DNA of 64,000 nt from Dendrocalamus latiflorus (taxonomy: Eukaryota; Streptophyta; Magnoliopsida; Poales; Poaceae), in assembly GCA_017311315.1 (NCBI GenBank), contig CM029660.1, forward strand, positions 11,477,129 to 11,541,128, read 5' to 3'. The position numbers and the translations under genes are program-made. The notes under the pieces are model-generated. The model ran no database searches and was not told the origin of the DNA. It was given only the letters and a program-made list of their open reading frames with translations. Below, piece after piece: positions 36,385 to 46,410 of this stretch. The number at the start of each line of letters is the position of its first letter. Position 1 is the stretch's first letter.

Positions 36385-39015
36385 ATGTCCACTACATTGA
36401 GAGTGTATTACGGAGCTGGAACCATTCGTGAAGGTCCGAATGGTGTGGATTTGAGCGATTTTCCGCAAGTCACTCTCGTACTTCCGGATGACGAGAATGC
36501 TCGAATGGGAGATGTGCAGCTTTGGCTGACCCGGAGTTTTTCGTTGAACCCCGAGGTGTACAGCGTCGTTGTGCAAGGGCTTTGGAGCCGGTCTCCCACG
36601 GACATCAGATGGGAGTTGAAGACATTGGTGCGCTCTGCCACATGGAAGGGCTTTGTGCTAGGGTGCCGGCGTCGTGGATACGAGTGTGTGCTGCTTGTGC
36701 AACCGTGCTCAGTACAAGCAGCTGAGGAAGCTTGTGCAACAGCCGTTGTTGTGGGAGGTGCTAGCAGCTCGGGCGGGCCGCATGTTGGCGGACATGATGA
36801 AGTTGCTCGTCATGAAGCCGATGCGGTACATGAAGGAGAGTTACAGCCGTCAAGCCATAGAGAGCCAACTGGGCAAGCCGATGAAGGAGAGTATAATGAG
36901 TACATTGTGCAGCAGATGGACTCTGATGACGAGAGGGCATGGGATGAAGAGGAAGCTGTAGAGGACGACGACGATGACAGTTCCGATGAGGATGAAGTTC
37001 CTATCCCCCAGGAATGGAACCGGTTTAATGCGGAGGGTCTTTCCGCACATGATGAGCATGAATCACAATGGGAGTACCATGAGACAGAGGTTCGGTTGCA
37101 TGCTATGTTTGCTGACAAGGAAGCGTTGCAGGATGCCATCAAGCTTTGGGCCCTTTCAATGCAGCGGACATTTCGCGTCGTCAAATCAAGCCAGGAGCAG
37201 TACACTGTGACGTGCGAGCAGACTGGTTGCCCTTGGCGGGTGCACGCCCGTAAACCTAAGTATGAGACTCATTGGATTGTGTCCAAGGTTGAGCCGCACT
37301 CCTGCATTCTAAACACTGTGTTGTCGAGACATCGTAACCTGACATCTGGATTTATAGCCAATGTCATGTATGGGGAGATAGTGCAGAAGAAGGACATGGC
37401 AGCCACGCATATTGTGGTAGCTATTGAGAATAAAATCAAGTATAAGATTAGCTACGCGAAGGCGTGGCGGGCCAAGCAAAAGGCGTTGGAAAAACGTTTT
37501 GGCACTTTCGAGGCGGCGTACGACAACCTTCCTCGTATGCTTAATGTCCTGCAGGAAAGGAACCCGGGCACATACATCGCCCTCCACGAGAAGCCGTCCA
37601 TAAGTTCGCCAGGGTATGCGGTGTTGCAGAGAGCAATGTTTGCATTTGGTGCTAGCATCGAAGCATTCAGGCATATGCTGCCAGTGATCTCAATTGACGG
37701 GACCTTCTTGACAGGCAAATACAAGGGGCAGATCCTGACGGCCATAGGCGTTGACGGTAACAATCAAATATTGCCGCTAGCCATTGCATTTGTGGAGAGT
37801 GAGAATTACGAGAGCTGGCTGTGGTTTCTCAGACATGTGAGGGCTGGAGTTGTAGCCACTCGGCCTGGTGTGTGCATAATCCATGATCGCCACGCCGGTA
37901 TTATCAAGGCAATAAGAAAACTTCAAGAAGACCCCGAGGAGCCCTTTTCTTAGCCGGACATGAGGAACCGGTGGTGCAGTCGTCACTTAGCGGCAAACTT
38001 TTTCAAGCAATTCCCTAAACAATCTTTGATGAAGCTATTCAAGAGGCTGGCTAGGCAGAACCAACAGAGGAAATTTGATGCTTTGTGGAGGTTGTTGGAT
38101 GAGCACACTAGGAAGAACGTCGAAGAGAGGAGCAAGGAGCCGGTCACTCCTGGGGCGGCACAACCACAATGCTTACCGCCAATCGATGCGCCTAACCCAA
38201 GTGGTCCAAGAAGAAGGAGCTCACGAAACATCAGGTGCTTCGCGCAGTGGATCGAGGGGGAACCGTTGGAGAAGTGGTCGCTGTTGCACGACACGGATGG
38301 CGCAAGGTACGGAATAATGACAACTAATCTTGCCGAGGTGTACAATTGGGTTCTAAGGGGTCTCCGTTCTCAGCCCCTTGTCGCCATCGTGGAAGGTGTT
38401 CTTCACAGCACAATCCGGTACTTCAGGGAGAGGCACACTAGTGCCGCACTTCATGCGGCCAATCCCGGAGCATTGTATTCGGCAAAAATTACTGCTTACA
38501 TGGAGATGAAGGCACAAAAGGGTCAGTTGCACACAGTGCAGGTCATGGGCAACAGGGAGCATCGTTTTGAGGTGATACTCCGTGATAGAGCCGGATTTGG
38601 GACGGCTCGTTCACTTGTTACCCACGAGGTATGTCTTGCAGATCATGGAAATGAACCTAGCTGCACGTGCAACAAGCTTAAGTTGTTACACAAACCATGC
38701 TCTCATGTCCTCGCTGCATGCGTGACCGTGGGTATGGATCCTTCGAACTTCATGTCCGAGTTCTTCTTTAAGGGGAGGGTACTGCAGGCTTGGTGTGGGG
38801 AGCTCCGAGGGTTCAGGGTGGTGGGAAACTTCGCCACTTTGGACATTGCATCGAGGACCTGGGTTCCGGATGTTAACATGTTGAAGGGTGGGAAGGGTCG
38901 GCGACAGAGCCGACGTATTAGGAACGACATGGATGAATCACAAGCTGGAACACCGGGTGCACGTTGTGGTCGATGCGGTCAGGAGGGGCACACAGCTAGA
39001 CGATGCATGTCCTGA
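36385..39015 (+). pseudogene. mudrA-like: MURA-type Mutator transposase, one premature stop
   Basis: The likely start is the ATG at 36385, just after a splice acceptor at 36371 that would remove a leader intron. Order of parts: an N-terminal region (SMSTTLRVYYGAG...), an acidic linker (36940-36990), the MULE N-terminal zinc-binding region (CEQTGCPWRVHARK), the DDE domain with SIDGTFLTGKYKG (first Asp, 37696), IIHDRHAGI (second Asp) and TNLAEVYNWV (Glu near 38335), a SWIM zinc finger CTCNKLKLLHKPCSHVLAAC (38662-38721) and a C-terminal zinc knuckle CGRCGQEGHTARRC. A single TAG at 37951-37953 interrupts an otherwise open frame of about 876 codons; the next in-frame ATG is at 37960. The protein is a nuclear transposase that binds the TIRs. 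This copy would need readthrough or a functional sister copy. Confidence 0.92.
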
Positions 39016-39207
39016 TCAGTAGTTACATGACTTTTCTGTAATGTACTTGGTTATGTACTTATTTAGTACATGTATTTGCTGTTTGTTAAAATGAGATACT
39101 TTTGTGGCTCGTGCACAAGACAATCAATTCATGACATGCTTAACAACAAGGCGCATTATTTCGATCGACCCTCGTACATACTACGGTACAACCATACACA
39201 TCGTTGC

Positions 39208-39834
39208 TTATATGCCAAATGAGCCTCGTGGCACCCACATGGAGAACTGCTGAGGTGGACGCCTCGGACGGGGCTGGCCATCGTGGTAGTGGCACGCACA
39301 TATGCAACTTGGGTTTGCACAGCAACATGTCGGATCGTACGAGCTTCCTATGTTGACAACCTCCTCGTTTCCCCTCTTGCGTTGCATCTGTTGGCGGAGC
39401 TCATTGTTCTCCTCATTGAGAGTCTCCATTCGGTACTCCAAGTCCATTATTCGGTCCCATAAAGTACCCACATAATGGTCAATATACCGTTCATGAGGAG
39501 GGTCGATCCAGCGGGAGAAGTCGCATTTCGCCATCTGCGAAAAAGGACAGTAAACATGGAGGGTCCATAAGCAATAAAAAAATGTACTATTAGTAGTTTG
39601 TACCCCGGAGCGTGGGCATCGGAAGAAACGGCGCCCGCCATCGTTCGGCCCTTCCAGGACTTGCACGACCACGTACTCATTGTGTCTGCATTTCGGCCAC
39701 GCTGGTTGCGCACGCCGGCTTGGTACCAAGCAGTACTGTGGACCGAACATCTCCCTCCTTTCCAAGGGAAGGTCTTCCTTCGGTGACCCATATCCGACTG
39801 GCCCCTCATCTTCCGCCATGGTATGTTCCACCAC
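39208..39834 (-). CDS. GRF-type zinc-finger protein of the Mutator-like element
   Basis: The minus-strand gene has two exons, 39834-39604 and 39534-39208, with a 69-bp GT/AG intron (39603-39535) that joins codons cleanly. An ATG at 39819 (MAEDEGPVGYG) is an equally likely start. The N-terminal half has a GRF zinc-finger pattern: CRHNEYVVVQVLEG, NDGGRRFFRCPRSG and, after the intron, CDFSRWID. A predicted coiled coil follows (IMDLEYRMETLNEENNELRQ), then a Cys-rich segment (CCCANPSCICACHYHD). GRF fingers bind nucleic acid. The gene lies inside the element, tail to tail with the transposase and head to head with the second GRF gene. By position it may be the counterpart of mudrB; that is inference. 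Frame and splice sites are intact. Confidence 0.75.
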   Translation of the reverse strand: MVEHTMAEDEGPVGYGSPKEDLPLERREMFGPQYCLVPSRRAQPAWPKCRHNEYVVVQVLEGPNDGGRRFFRCPRSGVQTTNSTFFYCLWTLHVYCPFSQMAKCDFSRWIDPPHERYIDHYVGTLWDRIMDLEYRMETLNEENNELRQQMQRKRGNEEVVNIGSSYDPTCCCANPSCICACHYHDGQPRPRRPPQQFSMWVPRGSFGI

Positions 39835-39904
39835 GAAATAGAAGGTGCTTCTTTGTTCGATTTACAGGGTTTTCTGGCTACAACTTCATGGGACCTCAAC
39901 CGTG

Positions 39905-39914
39905 CTATTTATAT
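39905..39914 (-). promoter_or_regulatory. TATA box of the minus-strand GRF gene
   Basis: The minus strand reads ATATAAATAG, about 75-90 bp upstream of the two candidate start codons. Placement fits a plant TATA box. Confidence 0.55.
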
Positions 39915-39932
39915 CGAATGGCGGGACAAAAG

Positions 39933-40063
39933 AGGGCTGCTTTGCCCAGAGACATGACAAAAGCGCTCAGCTTTACTCGGTGAGATGACAACACATGCCA
40001 GCTTTACGCAGTGATATGACAAAACGGGGCAGCTTTGCTCAGTCAGATGACAACACATGCCAG
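39933..40063. promoter_or_regulatory. four tandem repeats in a shared divergent promoter
   Basis: About four copies of a 32-36-bp unit with the core CAGCTTTACTC-GTGAGATGACAA lie between the divergent GRF genes. A second direct repeat (GAAAAGCCTACATAGGAACA and TTTATTGCTACT) follows at 40091-40170. Repeats of this kind in a divergent spacer are candidates for shared regulatory sites. Confidence 0.6.
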
Positions 40064-40365
40064 CTAAACTGCCTACATAAAGACTACGATCTGAAAAGCC
40101 TTCATACGAACATTTATTGCTACTCTGAAAAGCCTACATAGGAACATTTATTGCTACTCTGAAAAGCCTATCGCTACAGAAACCAACAAAATAGGGGCGT
40201 AGGCTGTAGCCTTTACAGTGAGTGTTCACGTCATAGGCATGTATCCTTTCCAGTGAGTTTTCATGTCACCTTTCCTTGTTGTTTCATAAATACAGGATAC
40301 AGGCTCTGAAAAGCCTACATAGGGACATTTCCATGGACTATGCCCACTGCACCAGATAACCTGCC

Positions 40366-40373
40366 TACATAAA
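40366..40373 (+). promoter_or_regulatory. TATA-like box of the plus-strand GRF gene
   Basis: TACATAAAG lies about 85 bp upstream of the ATG at 40454, mirroring the spacing of the minus-strand gene. A second identical word at about 40074 is further away. Confidence 0.45.
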
Positions 40374-40453
40374 GCCCTCCTGTGTCTTCCATACCACATC
40401 TCCTCCTCAAGCCTTCACAATACTACTACACAACACAATACTACTACACAACA

Positions 40454-41063
40454 ATGTCTTCCTGGAGGTCCGACCCGTTTGGAGTGCCGGAATGGCATGA
40501 GCGCCCGAAGTGCCATTGCGGCTTTAGTACGATGTTGGGAGTCTGGACGGATCGAGTACAACGAGCCAAATACGGCCGTAGGTTCTTCAAGTGTCCAGAC
40601 CTGGATGACGACTTCGTGGTAACGACAACAACTAAATCATTTGTTTCTCGTTATCGTTTTTCAACTTGATCCATGACATCTACCATGCCACACATAGGCT
40701 TGCACGTTCATCGAATGGGTGGATCGGGTGCCGCCGGCATGGCCACAGAACCGGGCAGTGGAGGTGGAAAACAAAAGACAATACTTTGTCAAGATGACTC
40801 AGGCTCGCGAGGTGGAACGACAGATGCGGCATGAGCAAGAGCGCTGCGTGAGGGTGGACCAAATCCGTCTAAAGGGCAAGGAGGATGACCTGCAAAGGAG
40901 GCGGGAGCAGCTAAGTCTGCGTGAAGCAGCCATCAAGCGTCAGGAGGAAGAGCTTCAAGCTCGTGAGGCAGCTCTCAAGACCAAGAGTGACCGGAACAAG
41001 GATGCAGCGGAGCCATCTTCAAGGCGCGATAACAAGGCGAAACAACCACGCTACACCCAGTAG
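40454..41063 (+). CDS. GRF-type zinc-finger and coiled-coil protein of the Mutator-like element
   Basis: Two exons (40454-40618 and 40698-41063) are separated by a 79-bp GT/AG intron in phase 0; the protein is 176 residues. Residues 15-65 form a GRF zinc finger: CHCGFSTMLGVWT, KYGRRFFKCPDLDDD and, after the intron, CTFIEWVD. The rest is a long charged helix (KGKEDDLQRRREQLSLREAA, IKRQEEELQAREAALK) that should form a coiled coil, ending with a basic Lys/Arg-rich tail. The start is the first ATG after the TATA-like box. It diverges from the other GRF gene across a repeat-containing spacer and ends about 430 bp before the right subterminal array. The frame is intact. GRF fingers bind nucleic acid; a role in transposition is inferred from location only. 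Confidence 0.8.
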
Positions 41064-41475
41064 ACCAAATGTAATAGACCTAGCAAGTTTTATTCCCTAA
41101 GGCAGTACTGTCGGAGTTGCTCTTAGTCGCATATCATGCTATATGTTATGCATGTAATAACAATGTACGCGGCATGTTACTCCCAACTGTATTACGAAGT
41201 TTATTTCTATTGACATAATCTTATTATCTAGCATGTTCGCATTCAATGATTCAGATAGCAAGTCATACCGGTTCTCTCCGTAAACTCTTTCTCAGCAACA
41301 TCAAAATATCACTTACAACTCTATGTATCTATCGTTCTACGGTCAATCATTCTTCAAAAAAATATTAGAATTTTTTATACATCTACAACATACAGTGCAC
41401 ATAAACTTTTATTACAACTATACCAGATTTTTTCTCTGTTTCAAACTACAAAATTGCCAAAACTCTACAAATTTC
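41064..41475. other. 3' spacer of the Mutator-like element
   Basis: AT-rich DNA after the GRF gene stop; no further gene is seen. Confidence 0.5.
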
Positions 41476-41775
41476 AGGGGGACTGAATGAAGTCGCCTAC
41501 CGATTGGGCGACTGCATTACAAGTCGCCTACTTATTGGGCGACTGCATTACAAGTCGCCCAGCCATTGGGCGACTTCGTTAAATCGCCCAGTGAGAAAGC
41601 GACTCCGTGATGTCGCTTTCCCGTGAAGCGACATAACTTCTTGTCGCTTTTCGGGTGGGCGAAATTCTCGAGTCGCTTACCCATTGGGCGACTCGAGGTT
41701 ATTTTTGTAAAAAATGAAACCGCGGGTATATTTCTGTATTTCCGAATAAAAAAAAGTTATCCGTACAAAAATTTC
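41476..41775 (-). repeat. right subterminal array and TIR of the Mutator-like element
   Basis: 41476-41635 carries tandem words such as TTGGGCGACTGCATTACAAG, repeated at about 40-bp spacing. 41636-41775 is the inverted TIR, ending CCGTACAAAAATTTC. The target duplication follows at 41776-41785. Confidence 0.93.
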
Positions 41776-41785
41776 ATAGACTATG

Positions 41786-42226
41786 CCGGCGTCTAGAGGC
41801 GAAGCATCTTGGATGGTGGTGTGGACCTCGAGCTTTGGTGGAGTCGACCGAAGTGTTGTGGGGTGGTGGAGGCGCCTAACCCTAGCCCTAGCACATGTAG
41901 GGATGGATTGAGTGGGAGAGGCGGCGAGCTGGCGCTGCCGCGATGAGGGAGCATCGAGCATGGACTTCCACTGGAGCGTTAAGATGGAAGCGGCTGGCGG
42001 TGGCTACGAAGAAAGGCAATGGCGGCGACGCGCACAAGGAACAGCCCACCGAAGAGAGGAGAGCTGAGTCAGGATGGAACACAGTTGCGTCGCGCGGGGG
42101 GTTATGCGGAAAAATCCGCCCCTAACCGAGCGATTCCGCCTTAGCACTGAAATGGACATTTGCATTACATATGTTGTATACATACATATACATATAATAT
42201 GTATGTATATATGTATGTATATATAT
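41786..42226. other. GC-rich flank of the Mutator insertion
   Basis: The GC-rich DNA interrupted by the Mutator-like element runs to about 42120, followed by the family D end and a short GTAT/TA microsatellite. No gene is recognised. Confidence 0.4.
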
Positions 42227-42574
42227 GAACATTTTCCGTACCCCCACTTCTAATATACTACTTAAACGAATATTTTATACCTCTTTATCATTTTTTGTAT
42301 ATTTAAATACTAATTCTAAGATATTTCAATGTGATTTGGTTGAAAAATTTTTATCGGTGCCTTTTATTTTTACTATATACACTTTTCCATGTATAAAAAG
42401 AGCACACATACAAATTATGCTTTAAAAAGTAGATTTTGATGAAATTTTCAATGGAACTCACTTTATATATCTTATAATCATTATTAGAGTATGTTCAAAT
42501 AGATAAAGAGATATAACAATGCCATTAAAGGATATATTAATTCGAAGTGTGAGTACGTACTCTTAGGAGTATAG

Positions 42575-42578
<4 letters not shown>
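42227..42578 (-). mobile_element. microsatellite-borne MITE, family C copy 2
   Basis: Reverse-oriented, diverged relative of 31514-31858. Shared words include CTCTAATAATNATTATAAGA on the reverse strand and CTTCTAATATACNACTTAAACGA-like arms. TA/GTAT repeats lie on both sides. Confidence 0.7.

Positions 42579-42651
<73 letters not shown>
42579..42651. repeat. (TA)n microsatellite
   Basis: About 36 TA units between the family C and family A MITEs. Confidence 0.98.
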
Positions 42652-42656
<5 letters not shown>

Positions 42657-42867
42657 TAAATAACAGGGGCACCATGGTGTCTGGGCACCAAGTCTCCCTG
42701 CATTTGGATTACTTTTAGATGCGTGCTAGTGTGATTGAGACTTTCCATCCATGATTGATTTAGCATGCCTAATATATTATATACCATTACACTAGCACGC
42801 ATTTAAAAACAATCCAAAGGCAGGGAGTCTTGGTGCCCAAACACTATGATGCCACATTTCAACGCCA
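42652..42867 (-). mobile_element. microsatellite-borne foldback MITE, family A copy 3
   Basis: Reverse-oriented copy of the elements at 23357 and 28203. It starts TAGTATAAATAACAGGGGCA and ends ACATTTCAACGCC. The arms are complementary (TTAGATGCGTGCTAGTGTGA versus ACACTAGCACGCATTTAAAA). Confidence 0.85.
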
Positions 42868-42972
42868 TGTATGTATGTATGTATGTATGTATGTATGTAT
42901 GTATGTATGTATGTATGTATGTATGTATGTATGTATGTATGTATGTATGTATGTATGTATGTATGTATGTAT
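42868..42972. repeat. (GTAT)n microsatellite
   Basis: About 26 GTAT units. Confidence 0.98.
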
Positions 42973-44599
42973 AAGGTGTAATGATAATATTATTCATTGC
43001 TATCAAATGGTTCTATACTTCAGGAATATGTAAGATAAAAAAGACACATCAATGCCACATAAGGAGAGTCCACGTTGCCAATTTACTCTCTAATGGTTAG
43101 CCTCTCCGGCAACAAAAGTGGGTCCCACTAGTAAATAAAAAACAGTTTTGCTATTGCACAGGTGACTAAAATATTTTTATTTTTCAGTCATCTAAAATTG
43201 CACTCTAAATCAACTGAAGTTATAACTCCCCTCTAAAAAAACATTTGCAACTTTAGGTGATTCAAAATGCAACTAGGTTGCACTACTGAAATTGCAGCCT
43301 CTCTAAAAAAATCACCTGCAACTTCAGGTGATTCAGGTTACAATTTTATATGATTAAAAGATAAAAAAATTTTAATCGCATGTACGATAGTCATTCTAAA
43401 AAAATTAGTGCTTCTCTCAGCTGAGCGCTTTCCCAACTGACACCTTTCTCCCAAGTCCCATCATTCTCTCTCTGATTTTTTATGCGGCTGGACTAGAGCC
43501 CTGGAGTACTGGACTTTCTCCGGCTCCAGAATTTTTTTTCTTAGCCTCGCCCTCTCTGACGTTTTCCTCCGGGTGTAGAGAAAAAAAAGGGCTTTTTTTT
43601 TGCAACATTGCCCATGCCCTTAAGAGTACGGAGAAGGTTTCTATATAGCTGTTAATTGGCTCCGATCGTCCGATGATATCCAAGGCAGAGGGGGCTAGCT
43701 GGGCGTGCAGGGCAATGTCACAAGTCGAGCGCATGGTTGGTTGGACTCATTTGCGCGCGTGCGTTCGTCGACGATCGACTTGGATCTTTCCACGGACGTA
43801 CATGCACGGTCCTCTGATGTGTAGTTCTCCCTCAACCACTTGCCTGTCGCGCTGATCGAGATATTTGTCGAGGAACATTGTCTCGGAAGAAAACGAAAAA
43901 AACAAGCAAAGCCGAGAACCAGCATGCAGAATCGGAGTGGCATCATCAGGATATTGCCGGGTTGGTTTTTTGCTATGGTTTTTAATTTTTGACTAAAATT
44001 TTTAAATTTTAGACTGTTTATGAGAGATACTACGTAGAAAGAAATAGTCACATATGGTTTGACTGGTATAACTGAACTCATTATAATTTGAACTATAATA
44101 CACCTGTAGACCCCCTTAAAAAACGCATCAATTAAGACCTAGTTACTATAATAACCATAACTAAAAGCCAAAGCAAAGTCTCGCCGAACTCATCCACGTC
44201 TTGCAGTCGTTTCGCTGAAGTGTTTCAGCTTTGTACATAACACTGACGTCTGAATGCTAACAATACAAGAGAATGCGATTCTGCAAGTATATACCTCTCT
44301 CACGTACATTAACATTGCATTCCATGAATGTAAATGTACATATTCTTTTACTGATCGAGTGATCCATGGGTCATTACTAAAGCATCTCTATTAAAGGACA
44401 CCAGTAGTTAACAGCCACCACATAGCCACATATAGATAGCCATAAAAAGTCAAATGAAAAGAAGGAAAATTCAGAGGCAAGAGTGCCAGGCTTACCAAAA
44501 GGAGATTATGGCACTAGAAAGAACTCATAACTAAGCCAACACTGCTGGGCTATGAACGAGTCAAAAAAAAAGAAAAGAGCGAGAGATGTATTATAGTAA
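42973..44599. other. intergenic DNA downstream of the AP2/ERF gene
   Basis: No gene is supported. Near 43180-43345 the phrase GCAACTTNAGGTGATTCA recurs twice. A fragment at about 43621-43650 (AGAGTACGGAGAAGGTTTCT) resembles the right end of the family C MITE. Confidence 0.5.
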
Positions 44600-45331
44600 T
44601 TACAGGTTCCACAGGAGCGCACCGAACCCGGACGCCACGATGCCGTCCGGCTGCGCCCATACCTGTTCCGGCTCGAACCCGAACCCGGCGAGGCCCACCT
44701 CGTCGTGCGCGGCAATGCCGGCGTGGTCCAGCCACGCCGGCTCGTACCACGGCTCGGCGGCGGGGTCGTGGAACGTGCCGCCGAACACGAGCTCCGCCGC
44801 GATGTCCTCGTCGATGGCCGGTAGCTCGATGATCTCCTCCAGATCGTCGTCGACCTGGCCGAATATCTGCCCGGGCTGGCACGCGGGTGCCGTCGACGCC
44901 GCTGCCGGCATTGGCGCCGCGCACGGGCCCACGTGGTCCATGGCCGCGGCGCGCGCGGCCGCGGCCTGCACGTCGCGGGGCGCGGCGGAGGCCGGGCGCG
45001 GCAGCGACGCGGCCATCTCGGGGAAGTTGAGCACCGCCGCTGGGCCCTTCACGACGAGCGCCGCGGCGTCGTGCGCGCGCGCCGCCATCTCGGGCGTCGG
45101 GAAGGTCCCGAGCCAGATGCGCGACTTCTTGCGTGGCTCCCTGATCTCGGACACCCACTTCCCCCACGCCCGCATCCGCACGCCGCGGTACGTCGGGTGC
45201 CTGCCACCAACGCCATTGCCCCCAGCGCACCGCCCCCGCTTCTCCCCGCGGCCTTGCCTCGCGGCCTCGATCGGCGACGGCGGCGGCGAGGCGGACGAAG
45301 ACGCCGGGCTGGTGACCTCGGAGTCCGGCAT
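44600..45331 (-). CDS. DREB-type AP2/ERF transcription factor
   Basis: This is an intronless gene of 243 codons. The chosen start (MPDSEV, 45331) is the first Met that gives a normal acidic/Ser-rich N-terminus; the open frame extends further upstream but that part looks like leader. Residues about 47-104 form one AP2 domain: TYRGVRMRAWGKWVSEIREP, RKKSRIWLGTF, AARAHDAAALVVKGPAAVLN. Val at domain position 14 and Glu at position 19 are the DREB-subfamily residues that favour the DRE/CRT element (CCGAC core). The basic patch before it (GEKRGR) may serve nuclear import. The C-terminal half is acidic and Ala-rich (DDLEEIIELPAIDEDIAAEL), a likely activation region, and ends in LLWNL, similar to the LWSY-type tails of DREB/CBF factors. 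I place it in the DREB A-4 (TINY-like) group by the WVSEIREP run. It is the only convincing complete host gene here. Confidence 0.93.
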   Translation of the reverse strand: MPDSEVTSPASSSASPPPSPIEAARQGRGEKRGRCAGGNGVGGRHPTYRGVRMRAWGKWVSEIREPRKKSRIWLGTFPTPEMAARAHDAAALVVKGPAAVLNFPEMAASLPRPASAAPRDVQAAAARAAAMDHVGPCAAPMPAAASTAPACQPGQIFGQVDDDLEEIIELPAIDEDIAAELVFGGTFHDPAAEPWYEPAWLDHAGIAAHDEVGLAGFGFEPEQVWAQPDGIVASGFGALLWNL

Positions 45332-46405
45332 TGCAAACGCCAAGCGCGCGCGTACGTGCGCGCAAAGGTGCAACGCAATTGCAGCTAGCGGAGCTAGCCT
45401 GTGGTGTAGTACGTAGTAGTAGTGTGAGACCGAGTCGCGGATATGGATGGATGGATGTTTGAAGCGAGGGAAGCTCAAGGGGGTTTTAGTAGTAGTTGGT
45501 GGGTGCGTATGAAGCTGACAGCTCAACGAACGCTACTCCTCTCTCAGGACGTCCTTGTCGAGGCGGTCGTCGTCAGCAACGCTCCCTCCCTCCATCTCTC
45601 TCTCTCTCTCTCCCACTTCCTCTCTCTAGATGTATCTATCTGATGACCTCTGAATTTTCCATTGTTCTTGGTCATGGAGTGCATGTACCGGGGAAGAATG
45701 CTACCTAGTGCAACGGATAAATTTTCAAAGAGACCGTTGCAGTAGCTATGAAGGATGAAATTGCTTACGAACATCAACTGATGGATGTATGGGGTGCATT
45801 TTACGTGATTTTCTTTAGAGAGACGAGTGCATTCTTACTAGAGGGGATACATTTTACGTGAAATTTGAGTTTGACGTTGCAATATCAAGTACTAGAGGGG
45901 ATACATTAGGGAATTGGATGGATTTGCGGCAGACCCATATATGATAGAGCCTTTGGTTATGATACAAGTAAAAAAAATTGTGAAAGTATTAGTGGTAATT
46001 CTTCAAATCAACGTAGTATTAGTGGTGCAAATATTGCCCCTATTATTAAGGCAATATTTTATAATCTGATTAAGATATGTTAGCAATGATGAAACATATC
46101 GACAAATGCTATAAAATGAATAATCACTATTTAGATAAACAATGAAAATTCTGACAAGAAAGCCACAAAGAGTGAAAATTTAGACAACCATACCTTCTTC
46201 CTCCCGGCGGCAAAATCTCCAGCTAGGGCACGCCGGAGGGTTAAGGTTAACAGGGACCCCCCCTTAGTGGAAGGGTGGGCAGCATAGCATGGCACAACGA
46301 CTGAAAGGATATTTAGGGGAGCGGGGTTTGCACAGCGGTGGGAGGAAGATGGAGCGAGGCGGCAAGCATGGGTGGTGGCCAGCTAGGGTGAGGGCGGTGG
46401 TGAAG
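45332..46405. other. leader and upstream region of the AP2/ERF gene
   Basis: The minus-strand leader includes a CT/GA-rich microsatellite at 45590-45627, a common feature of plant 5' leaders. No clear TATA box was assigned. Beyond about 45700 the DNA is AT-rich, becoming GC-rich from 46200 up to the LTR-element insertion point at 46406-46410. Confidence 0.5.
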
Positions 46406-46410
46406 GCGCA
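46406..46410. repeat. 5-bp target-site duplication, left
   Basis: GCGCA, repeated at 53080-53084 beyond the second LTR. Confidence 0.95.

Larger units (their letters stand above)
35622..41775. mobile_element. 6.15-kb Mutator-like element with MURA and two GRF zinc-finger genes
   Basis: The element starts GAAATTTTTGTACGGATAAC and ends with its inverted copy. The TIRs are about 140 bp and nearly identical (35622-35760 and about 41636-41775). A perfect 10-bp duplication ATAGACTATG flanks it. Inside each TIR lies an array of subterminal repeats around GCAGTCGCCCAA. It encodes a MURA transposase (plus strand), a GRF zinc-finger gene on the minus strand and a second GRF gene on the plus strand. 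High TIR identity, intact introns and only one stop in the transposase suggest recent activity. Confidence 0.95.
31935..42177. mobile_element. probable large family D element disrupted by nested insertions
   Basis: The left end TTGGCAACATATCCAGTGCA and the right end (read inward, TACAACATATGTAATGCAAA) match the inverted ends of the 0.7-kb element at 26710-27405, and both abut TA/GTAT repeats. Within it lie the hAT element (32767-34050) and the Mutator-like element (35622-41775). Removing these leaves about 2.8 kb. Sharing of ends by one element across 10 kb is inference; they could instead be two independent copies each missing one end. Confidence 0.4.

Noticed and set aside
45049..45388. Frames opposite or shifted to the AP2/ERF gene
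   Set aside because: Shadows of the GC-rich AP2/ERF coding sequence.
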